Below are positions 1-5,566 of a DNA stretch of 6,430 nt, in pieces. Source of the stretch: CAYGZM01 sp964354365 (GTDB lineage Bacteria; Planctomycetota; Phycisphaerae; Sedimentisphaerales; Anaerobacaceae); contig CAYGZM010000189.1 of the NCBI GenBank assembly GCA_964354365.1, positions 1 to 6,430 on the forward strand. The letters run 5' to 3'. Each line of letters starts with the position of its first letter. Position 1 is the stretch's first letter. The notes under the pieces are model-generated. The model made no database searches and had not been told where the DNA came from. It saw only the letters and a program-made list of their open reading frames with translations. The translations under genes and the position numbers were made by a program.

Positions 1-1
1 G

Positions 2-1585
2 GTGTGGACGGATGTGGAGCAGGCCGAATCCGATTACAATGAGGCGATTAAAGATTACGATATAGACCTTTCAAATAATTCGTGGGGCTACTTTTACAGA
101 TGCATTGCTGGCGATACCCCGGGAACGTACGATGGCATAGCTGCCGTGGAGGACAAGATCACTCTGGGAGCGTTCGGAAAACGAATCTCTTTGGTTTTCG
201 GTGCAGGTAACGACGGTATTACTCCAGCTTTTGGGTGTCCAACTCCCTGGCGGACGCTGCGGCGGAATGCAGTAGCCAAGAATGTTATTAGTGTTGGTGC
301 GACCAACACAGATGATGATTCGCTAGCACCCTTTAGCAGCCGGGGTCCGACGGCGGATGGGAGGATAAAACCGGACCTTGTAGCACCTGGCTGTGACGGT
401 TGTGGTGGGGCCGAATGCAATAACTCCTGTGTGGATGGATATGGTTACTACTATGAAAATCCGCCCCCGCCTGCTCTGCCTATTGAGCGTGTTTCTTCGA
501 ATTGGATTTGGTCAACGTGGCCAACAGAAAGCCCGCACCAGCATTTTCCGTATGATGGTATGGCGGGTACTTCGTGTGCGGCGCCGGTGGTATCGGGTTG
601 CATTGCATTGATGTTGGAGAGGTGGAGGGACAACTACAATGATCCAAATTATTTGCCGCCGCCTTCGACGATAAAGGGCGTTCTGATACAAACGGCAAAG
701 GACTTAGTGGACGAGCCGAACGATGGACCTTGCAGGACGGGGCCGGACTATTCTTCCGGTTACGGCCTGGTCGATGTGAAGGCGGCCGTTGATCTTATAA
801 ACGCCGACGCGAACGATGAGACTATCATCATCGAGGATTCAATCCTCGATACCAACGACAGTGACGTTTTCGAGGTCAATGTGCCGGCGGACCAGAATGA
901 ACTGAGGATAACCCTGGTCTGGGACGACTATCCCGGCGAACCCGGTGCTGATGAGGCATGGGTCAACGACCTGGACCTGATTGTAAAGGAGCCGAATGGT
1001 ACGCGGCACTATCCCTGGACGCTGGACCCTTGTGACCCCTGCGAAGCCGCGGTGCGGACGCAGCCGGACCATCTTAATAACGTCGAGCAGGTTGTGGTCG
1101 ATAATCCCGTGAGCGGCATCTGGACGGTAGAGGTCAAAGGGTACCAGATCAATCAAACCGATGACCCGAATGATGAGGAAGATACGCTGAATCAACCTTA
1201 TTCGTTGGTTACGAATGAACTGCCACTGGTACCGCAACGGCCAGGGTCGGGCAATTTTATCGTGAAGAATTCATCGGGGGATGCTGTTGCGTGGTTCGAT
1301 CGTTCGGGGTCTCTGGTATTGAAGGGGTCGATAACTACAGGGGGGACGTGTACGGCGAGCAGCGGCTCATTTATATTGAAGGATTCGACCTCGGATACGG
1401 TCGGATACATTGATAACCAGGGAAATCTGTGCCTTGAGGAGGACTATCTGAGCGTGTGCGGGAACTGCAATCCGACGGCGGCGGCGTTTGTTGTGCGCAA
1501 TATAGCGGACGTCAATTGCAGTTGTATCGATTTTGACGGGAATCTGTGTCTTATGGGCGGTTTGTATGAGGATTCAATACCGTAA
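2..1585 (+). CDS. Secreted subtilisin-like serine protease (S8, KP-43-like), 5'-truncated by window edge
   Basis: This is the C-terminal 527 codons of a subtilase; the true start and the catalytic Asp and His lie outside the window. Residue numbers count from the edge. SNNSWG (24-29) and GAGND (67-71, oxyanion-hole Asn70) precede the serine motif GTSCAAPVVSG (189-199, nucleophile Ser191). Between them is an extra Cys-containing loop (Cys131, 134, 139, 143). The core ends near residue 268. It is followed by a beta-rich domain (about 275-405) with LRITLVWDDYPGEPG (301-315), WVNDLDLIV (320-328) and IWTVEVKGY (373-381), the arrangement known from KP-43-type subtilases with a C-terminal beta-barrel. 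Three roughly 24-residue repeats follow (419-519), with no visible membrane anchor or sorting tail. It probably cleaves proteins outside the cell. The stop is TAA, and the next gene starts 30 bases later on the same strand. S8 assignment is near certain; the KP-43 subgroup is likely. Confidence 0.93.
   Translation: MWTDVEQAESDYNEAIKDYDIDLSNNSWGYFYRCIAGDTPGTYDGIAAVEDKITLGAFGKRISLVFGAGNDGITPAFGCPTPWRTLRRNAVAKNVISVGATNTDDDSLAPFSSRGPTADGRIKPDLVAPGCDGCGGAECNNSCVDGYGYYYENPPPPALPIERVSSNWIWSTWPTESPHQHFPYDGMAGTSCAAPVVSGCIALMLERWRDNYNDPNYLPPPSTIKGVLIQTAKDLVDEPNDGPCRTGPDYSSGYGLVDVKAAVDLINADANDETIIIEDSILDTNDSDVFEVNVPADQNELRITLVWDDYPGEPGADEAWVNDLDLIVKEPNGTRHYPWTLDPCDPCEAAVRTQPDHLNNVEQVVVDNPVSGIWTVEVKGYQINQTDDPNDEEDTLNQPYSLVTNELPLVPQRPGSGNFIVKNSSGDAVAWFDRSGSLVLKGSITTGGTCTASSGSFILKDSTSDTVGYIDNQGNLCLEEDYLSVCGNCNPTAAAFVVRNIADVNCSCIDFDGNLCLMGGLYEDSIP
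830..850. repeat. Perfect 10+1+10 bp palindrome inside the protease gene
   Basis: Arms ATCGAGGATT (830-839) and AATCCTCGAT (841-850) are exact reverse complements around a single C at 840. It lies in the coding sequence for residues IEDSILD, at the junction of the catalytic core and the C-terminal beta domain. As RNA it would form about nine pairs with a three-base loop. No T-run follows, so it is not a standard terminator. A function is not evident. Confidence 0.6.
1256..1558 (+). repeat. Three tandem beta-type repeats at the C-terminus of the S8 protease
   Basis: Three copies of a roughly 24-residue motif occur at a 38-39 residue spacing: 1256-1327 (residues 419-442), 1370-1441 (457-480) and 1487-1558 (496-519). 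The shared pattern is F-[IV]-[VL]-[KR]-[ND], a variable stretch, then [FI]-D-x-x-G-[SN]-L-[VC]-L. Copy 1 reads FIVKN...WFDRSGSLVL, copy 2 FILKD...YIDNQGNLCL, and copy 3 FVVRN...CIDFDGNLCL. The linkers are rich in Gly, Ser, Thr and Cys. The repeats are protein-level and have diverged at the DNA level. The alternating pattern suggests small beta-hairpin units, perhaps for surface or matrix attachment; that role is inference. Confidence 0.8.
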
Positions 1586-1600
1586 GGGCGCAAGTGAAAG

Positions 1601-1607
1601 GGAAAGG
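1601..1607 (+). promoter_or_regulatory. Ribosome binding site that sets the YadA-like gene start
   Basis: The purine-rich GGAAAGG lies 8 bases before ATG 1616. This supports ATG 1616 over the GTG at 1607, which overlaps this purine tract and would leave little room for a Shine-Dalgarno site. Starting at 1616 also gives the cleaner signal peptide, MKKLF. Confidence 0.6.
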
Positions 1608-1615
1608 TGGTCGCA

Positions 1616-2038
1616 ATGAAGAAGCTATTTACGAACAAGGCGTTAGCGTGCGTCCTGGTGGCGGCCGGTATGACGATTTGTGTGGCCGGAAACGTTGTAG
1701 TCCAGGAAGGGATTCTTGAGGGTGAGCTTTTCAAGACGAGCGGGTGCAGCGCAACGGGGACAAAAGCCGCCGCGTTTGGAGGTGAGACGACCGCAAGCGG
1801 AAACTACAGCACAGCTCTGGGGCTGCTATCAACGGCAAGTGGGGTTGTCAGTACGGCGATGGGGTGGGATACAGAAGCAAGTGCAGACTACTCCACCGCG
1901 ATGGGCAGATGCACGAAAGCGATTGGCGTGCGAAGTACTGCGATGGGGTACTACGCAACTGCAAGCGGCAGCACAAGTGTAGCGATGGGATTGAGCACGA
2001 CAGCATCGGGCTCATCGAGCACGGCAGTGGGATACTGA
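1616..2038 (+). CDS. N-terminal fragment: signal peptide plus YadA/Hep_Hag head repeats
   Basis: As written, this encodes 140 residues ending at TGA. A Sec-type signal peptide is visible: KK near the start, a hydrophobic core ALACVLVAAGMTICVA, and likely cleavage after Ala24 or Gly25. From residue 44 come 14-residue units of the type T-x-A-S-G-x-x-S-T-A-M-G-x-x, as in the left-handed beta-roll heads of YadA-like adhesins. If translation ends here, the product is a secreted beta-roll without the downstream linker and coiled coil, so it could not trimerise through the coiled coil. The start at ATG 1616 was chosen for its ribosome site and signal peptide; GTG 1607 in the same frame adds three residues. 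Confidence 0.72.
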   Translation: MKKLFTNKALACVLVAAGMTICVAGNVVVQEGILEGELFKTSGCSATGTKAAAFGGETTASGNYSTALGLLSTASGVVSTAMGWDTEASADYSTAMGRCTKAIGVRSTAMGYYATASGSTSVAMGLSTTASGSSSTAVGY

Positions 2039-2122
2039 ACAACAGCAGGTCCAGCGGCCCACACGATTGCAATGGGCAAGAATTTCACAAACAACGTACA
2101 AGATAGTTTTGCAGTTGGATTC
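1745..2122 (+). repeat. Nine tandem 42-bp (14-residue) YadA-type head repeats
   Basis: Units of 14 codons run without a gap from codon 44 to 169 of the read-through frame. They begin CSATG, TTASG, STASG, TEASA, TKAIG, ATASG, TTASG, TTAGP and NFTNN. Most end with a small-residue step such as STAMG or STAVG plus two variable residues. The first and last two units are degenerate. The in-frame TGA takes exactly the last, variable position of the seventh unit, where other units have L, D, C, Y, S or K. The codons have diverged between units, so these are old repeats, not a fresh expansion. Confidence 0.85.
2036..2038 (+). other. In-frame TGA stop within the head-repeat region
   Basis: TGA follows GGA TAC (Gly-Tyr), and the next codons ACA ACA GCA GGT continue the repeat as TTAG. 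TGA is also the final stop of this gene at 2591-2593. The long genes on both strands show no internal TGA, so a reassigned code is unlikely. The next base is A. Confidence 0.85.
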
Positions 2123-2593
2123 GGACAGAAAGATTTTTCGGTTGAAGCGGGAGTAGTTACTGTGGGAGACAAGAACACACTCTACGGAGACTTGGTCGTT
2201 GGGCAATCCGTTGATGCTAATGAATATTTGGACCACTCCTGTTTTTATGACAAGGATAGCTATGGCAAAGCGCTGGATCATGCGCAGGACAGCTCAAACA
2301 CCATAAGACTGAACGCTGAAGGGCAAAAGGAGTATGATCATGAAGCTGACCCGGCGTTTCTGAAGAAGTGGGTAACCGTAAAGGATTATGACAAGTATTC
2401 AGAAGAAAATGTCTGGAATGCTCAGTTGCAGGAGTTCGAGAAGGTTCGAACCTACGAAACGCATCAGGAGTTAAGAAGCTCTCTTAGTATGAAGGTGGCC
2501 TGGTTGAGGCAATGTGTGTCTGAACTGAAGCAGGAAAACGAGACGCTGAAGACGGAGATAGGTGCGATGAAAGCGAAGCTTGGAATGGAGTGA
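2072..2593 (+). CDS. C-terminal fragment: last head repeats, linker and coiled coil
   Basis: The open frame after the stop gives 173 residues from ATG 2072. That Met belongs to the repeat motif IAMGK and has no Shine-Dalgarno sequence before it, so independent initiation is doubtful. The fragment holds the end of the head repeats (to about residue 17), then a region containing VGDKNTLYGDLVVG, YDKDSYGKALDH and EADPAFLKKWVTVKDYDKYS (about 85-110), whose function I do not recognise. It ends in a coiled coil (about 132-172) with L145, L152, L159 and M166 at heptad spacing and many Glu and Lys. Such a tail probably oligomerises the full protein. The gene ends 19 bases before the end of the convergent polymerase gene. 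Confidence 0.6.
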   Translation: MGKNFTNNVQDSFAVGFGQKDFSVEAGVVTVGDKNTLYGDLVVGQSVDANEYLDHSCFYDKDSYGKALDHAQDSSNTIRLNAEGQKEYDHEADPAFLKKWVTVKDYDKYSEENVWNAQLQEFEKVRTYETHQELRSSLSMKVAWLRQCVSELKQENETLKTEIGAMKAKLGME

Positions 2594-2612
2594 TGGTAGG
2601 TAAGTGGGGAGG

Positions 2613-5528
2613 TTATATCGATGTGCCGCAATCAATACCTTCTATAGTGATTGATGACAAGTGCTCGGTGACTTTGCCTCTTATCCAGATGGGGCCTGCG
2701 GCGGAACAGATGTTCCGGTACAGGTCTATCTTGTCCGGGAAGAAGGTTATCTCCGACAGGCCTGAGTAATCCTCCAATGTTACAAAGCCCATTGCTCGGC
2801 CGTCGCTGGTCCTGGCCCGGCGTGCGGCGGCTACAAAGCCGGCTACAGTGACTTGCCTGTTGATGAATTTGTTGAGTTTGGCCGCGGGGGTGTGCCTTAT
2901 CTGAAGCAGCAGGGCCGGATGAAGGCTAAATGGGATTCCGGTGACATCGACCTCGGCTTTTAGTTTCGCAATTCGGTCATATTCGGGCAGAGTTCTGCTC
3001 GGAGTGTTGCTGTAAATATCAAAGAGCAGCAGTTGATTCGGGTCCAAAGGCGCAAAACGCAACTGCATCAGCATTGTCGGCCGATTCTTGCCCAGGCCGT
3101 CGCAGGCGCCAACGTGAATAAGGTTCTGCAATTGCGGTCTATTGAACTTTACGCGAGTGCGCAGGTCGTCTATGTCGGCAAAAGGTTTAATCCTTTTTTG
3201 CTCAACAATAGCGTCCGTAGGGTGGGCTTCAGCCCGCCAGTTCGGTGGGGCAAGCCCCACCCTACGCAGGCCCTTGATGATATTCAACCCCGCGCGGATG
3301 GCTCTACCCTGCAGCGACCATTCAATTTCGCTGTGATTGACGTGAGGGGGCAGTATCCTTATGCCGTGCCTTATGGCCTCCCACACATAGACCCTGAGCG
3401 GATACATCCCGTGGTGGTTGTTAAAGAGCGAGGTGTAAAACTGCTGCGGGTAATGCGCCTTCAAAAAGGCCGTCTGCCAGGCGATATTGGCATATACCGT
3501 TGCGTGGGCCTTGCAGTAGGAGTAGGCGGCGAATTTGAGTATCTGCTCCCAGATGGCCTCAGCGCTCTGGCGGTCGATTCCCTGCTGCTCGGCCCTGGCA
3601 TATACAAAATCCACGTATTGCTGCTGCAAACGCACGGCGGAGACCTTTTTGGACACCTCGGTCCTGAACTGGTTGGCCTCGGCGAGGCTGTAACCGGCAA
3701 CCTCAACGGCTATCCGCATCACATCCTCCTGGTACAGCATCACGCCGTAAGTGTCGCCGAGGACGTCTTTCATTTTCGGGTGCAGATATTGAAACGGCTT
3801 TCGGTTCACGTGCCGCTCGATGAATTCGGCCTTCATTCCGCCGGAAGCGGGGCCGGGCCTGATTAGCGACAGGGCGATTGCAGCGTCTTTTTTGCTTTCG
3901 ACCTTAAGCCCGCGAAGAAGCTGCCTCATCCCCGGCGATTCGCATTGAAATACTCCGAGGCTGTCCCCTGCAGTCAGCATCTTTGCCGTCTTCTCGTCGT
4001 TCGGGTCTATGGAATCGATGTCCACGCCCTGGACAGGGTTGCCGATAATATTGACGGCCTCGTTTACCGTTGAAAGCGCCCTGTTGCCGAGAAGGTCGAT
4101 TTTGACCAGCCCGACGGCCTCGGCGGCCCTTTTGTCGTATTGAGTTATGATCACGTCTTTGTTGGCCCTCTCGAGAGGGGCGATAGAACTGACAGGTTTT
4201 GGTGTAATGACTATACCGCCGCAGTGCACGCCTACGTGCCTGGGTATGTCTATTATCGTCTCGGCCAGTTTATAGACCGCCGAATCGGGGTTTGCTTTTC
4301 GTGCGTTGACAAGCTCGTTTATCTGGTTGGGTTCGAGAGCAAGGAATCTGCCAACGTCACGAAGTGCGCTGCGGCGGCGGTATCTGTTGATATTTGAAAT
4401 CATCGCAACATTTTCATATCCCCAATGCTCGTAGCAGAACCTTATTACCTCGTCCCGCCTTCGCCAGCAGAGATCGATATCGATGTCGGGACAGTCCTTT
4501 CTGCCGGGGTTCATAAAACGCTCGAAGTATAGATTGTTTGCAATGGGGCAGACCCTGGTAAAGCCGAGCAGGTGCGATACGAGCGAGCCGGCCGCTGAGC
4601 CGCGGACTTCTACTGGAATGCCCTTCTGCTTTGCGAAGCTGACTATCGTGTGGACCACGAGAAAGTAATCGCTGAACCTGTTCTCTCGTATAACCGCCAG
4701 CTCATGTTCGAGCCGTTCAATAATATCCCTCTTGATGGGATTATATTTCTTTGCAAGACCGATGTGGCAGAGTCTGGCAAGCTCGACGTCGGCGGACCTG
4801 CCCGCGGCAAGTGTGACCTTGGGCAGAAAATAATGTCCGTTTAACAACTTGAAATTGCAGCGCTGGGCTATCCGTTCGACATTCCCGAGCGCTTTAGGGC
4901 AGTCCTCAAATTTTCGCTTGAATTGCGCCTCGGGTATTAGCTTGTTAAATCCGCAGTTATCCTGCGGCCCCGGCCCGGCTACGCTTAGCTGTCTTATCCT
5001 GGCAAGAAGCTTACCCGTGGCTATATCACTATCGTCCAGGCAATTGAACTCCTCGCAGGCAATAGGTTCTACCTTGTTGGCGGTTGCCCACTCGGCCTGT
5101 GATGCGATTTTGCAGGCGGCAAACAGGTAATCTTTGGCAAATATATTTTGCAGGGTTTTTAGGAGATTTTCCTGGGAGGATATGCAGATAAGGCCTTTGT
5201 GGTGCGTTTTTAGCCGGTCAATGAGGCAAAATCCGGTATCGAGGTTTCTCGCCGTGGTTATTCTGCAGAGGTTTTCGTAGCCCGTCCTGTTTTCAGCGAG
5301 CAGTACGGCCCTCTGGGTATCGGTTAAAATTTCTACGCCGAGGATCGGTTTTATATCCGCCTTCTTGGATTCCCTGCAGAAATCCGCCACCCCATACATC
5401 GAATTGACGTCCGCCAAGGCGATAGCGCCGTAGCCGTACTCTTTGGCCCTTTGAACGAGCCGCTGCACTGAGACCGGCCCCCTCAAAAGGCTGTAGTAAC
5501 TCCTGCAGGCAAGTGCGGCTGTGCGCAT
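2613..5528 (-). CDS. dnaE2: DnaE-family (C-family) DNA polymerase, error-prone DnaE2/ImuC-like
   Basis: This is a 971-residue replicative-fold polymerase that extends DNA, probably in repair or translesion synthesis. Domains in order: a PHP domain (about 4-200); palm with RGSAAGSLVSHLLG (309-322), PDIDID (347-352; catalytic Asp350 and Asp352) and VKIDLLG (475-481; third Asp478); fingers with FQCESPGMRQLL (527-538), LIRPGP (555-560), GVMLYQEDVMRIA (595-607) and YCKAHATVYA (671-680); helix-hairpin-helix region (about 744-815); SLHPA (868-872); OB fold (about 889-970). It lacks the long C-terminal tau-binding part of DnaE1, whose usual length is near 1160. PHP metal ligands are lost: the usual HxH is Ala7-x-Arg9, and DHD is Asp40-Val-Asn. 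IPRHVGVHCGG and YRRRSALRDVGR resemble DnaE2, but GSAAGS also fits DnaE1, so the subtype and symbol are tentative. It lies 37 bases downstream of the DUF72 gene. A 17-residue element (755-771) interrupts the helix-hairpin-helix region. Confidence 0.92.
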   Translation of the reverse strand: MRTAALACRSYYSLLRGPVSVQRLVQRAKEYGYGAIALADVNSMYGVADFCRESKKADIKPILGVEILTDTQRAVLLAENRTGYENLCRITTARNLDTGFCLIDRLKTHHKGLICISSQENLLKTLQNIFAKDYLFAACKIASQAEWATANKVEPIACEEFNCLDDSDIATGKLLARIRQLSVAGPGPQDNCGFNKLIPEAQFKRKFEDCPKALGNVERIAQRCNFKLLNGHYFLPKVTLAAGRSADVELARLCHIGLAKKYNPIKRDIIERLEHELAVIRENRFSDYFLVVHTIVSFAKQKGIPVEVRGSAAGSLVSHLLGFTRVCPIANNLYFERFMNPGRKDCPDIDIDLCWRRRDEVIRFCYEHWGYENVAMISNINRYRRRSALRDVGRFLALEPNQINELVNARKANPDSAVYKLAETIIDIPRHVGVHCGGIVITPKPVSSIAPLERANKDVIITQYDKRAAEAVGLVKIDLLGNRALSTVNEAVNIIGNPVQGVDIDSIDPNDEKTAKMLTAGDSLGVFQCESPGMRQLLRGLKVESKKDAAIALSLIRPGPASGGMKAEFIERHVNRKPFQYLHPKMKDVLGDTYGVMLYQEDVMRIAVEVAGYSLAEANQFRTEVSKKVSAVRLQQQYVDFVYARAEQQGIDRQSAEAIWEQILKFAAYSYCKAHATVYANIAWQTAFLKAHYPQQFYTSLFNNHHGMYPLRVYVWEAIRHGIRILPPHVNHSEIEWSLQGRAIRAGLNIIKGLRRVGLAPPNWRAEAHPTDAIVEQKRIKPFADIDDLRTRVKFNRPQLQNLIHVGACDGLGKNRPTMLMQLRFAPLDPNQLLLFDIYSNTPSRTLPEYDRIAKLKAEVDVTGIPFSLHPALLLQIRHTPAAKLNKFINRQVTVAGFVAAARRARTSDGRAMGFVTLEDYSGLSEITFFPDKIDLYRNICSAAGPIWIRGKVTEHLSSITIEGIDCGTSI
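3021..3035 (-). other. Putative beta-clamp-binding motif QLLLF in the polymerase
   Basis: Residues 832-836 read QLLLF, a match to the bacterial sliding-clamp-binding consensus QLxLF. It lies in the low-complexity linker between the helix-hairpin-helix region and the OB fold, where an exposed peptide is plausible. The motif is seen in the sequence; the function is inferred from the consensus. Confidence 0.5.
3216..3266. repeat. 51-bp double-hairpin palindromic element inserted in frame in the polymerase gene
   Basis: The outer arms CGTAGGGTGGG (3216-3226) and CCCACCCTACG (3256-3266) are perfect 11-bp reverse complements. Inside are two hairpins: GGTGGGCT-TC-AGCCCGCC (3221-3238, one G-T wobble) and GGTGGGGC-AA-GCCCCACC (3244-3261, perfect). 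The length of 51 is exactly 17 codons, and on the - strand it reads as RRVGLAPPNWRAEAHPT (residues 755-771) between IIKGL and DAIVEQKR. Other DnaE proteins have no comparable Pro/Trp-rich stretch after the KGL of this helix-hairpin-helix motif. It has the form of a dispersed REP/MITE-like repeat that happens to be open in this frame. Confidence 0.75.
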
Positions 5529-5533
5529 ACCAT

Positions 5534-5542
5534 CTCCACCTT
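5534..5542 (-). promoter_or_regulatory. Ribosome binding site of the polymerase gene
   Basis: On the - strand AAGGTGGAG lies 5 bases before ATG 5526-5528. An ATG at 5531-5533 is out of frame. This supports the 971-residue start and translation from a message shared with the DUF72 gene. Confidence 0.7.
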
Positions 5543-5566
5543 GACGAACGACAATGTAACGAACGC

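Larger units (their letters stand above)
1616..2593 (+). pseudogene. YadA-head-like exported protein gene split by one in-frame TGA
   Basis: The stretches 1616-2038 and 2072-2593 are in the same frame, and the codons between them are open, so the gene is intact apart from the TGA at 2036-2038. Read through, it has 325 codons before the final TGA: signal peptide (about 1-25), 14-residue head repeats (44-169), a linker region without recognised family (about 170-280), and a C-terminal coiled coil (about 284-324). The repeat phase continues across the stop, so this was one protein. There is no frameshift. Possible explanations are a recent nonsense mutation, a base-call error, or readthrough; the sequence alone cannot decide. 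The 30-base gap to the protease gene suggests co-transcription. No YadA-type outer-membrane anchor barrel is visible, so this is a head-repeat protein rather than a classical trimeric autotransporter. Confidence 0.8.

Noticed and set aside
94..420. 108-codon open frame on the - strand opposite the protease
   Set aside because: The + strand frame carries clear subtilase motifs over this interval; the antisense frame shows no domain or ribosome site.
1607..1609. GTG 1607 as the start of the YadA-like gene
   Set aside because: It overlaps the purine-rich ribosome site; ATG 1616 has correct spacing and gives a typical MKK signal peptide start.
2072..2074. ATG 2072 as the start of a separate real gene
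   Set aside because: There is no ribosome site before it, no signal peptide after it, and the codons before it continue the same repeat in frame.
2039..2077. Possible selenocysteine insertion element after the in-frame TGA (hairpin GCCCA 2057-2061 with TGGGC 2073-2077)
   Set aside because: The stem is only five pairs with an 11-base loop, and the TGA sits at a variable surface position of a structural repeat, where a selenocysteine has no expected role.
1745..2122. CRISPR-like array
   Set aside because: The 42-bp periodicity is a coding repeat with diverged codons, not identical repeats separated by unique spacers.
2594..2612. Bidirectional terminator between the convergent genes
   Set aside because: The 19-base gap has no stem and no T-run. 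The short repeat ATCAAT/ATTGAT at 2631-2654 is weak and inside coding sequence.
3033..3866. 277-codon open frame on the + strand within the polymerase gene
   Set aside because: It is codon-aligned with the polymerase gene on the other strand, has no ribosome site or recognisable domain, and includes the palindromic element. The - strand frame has full DnaE motifs, so this is a shadow.
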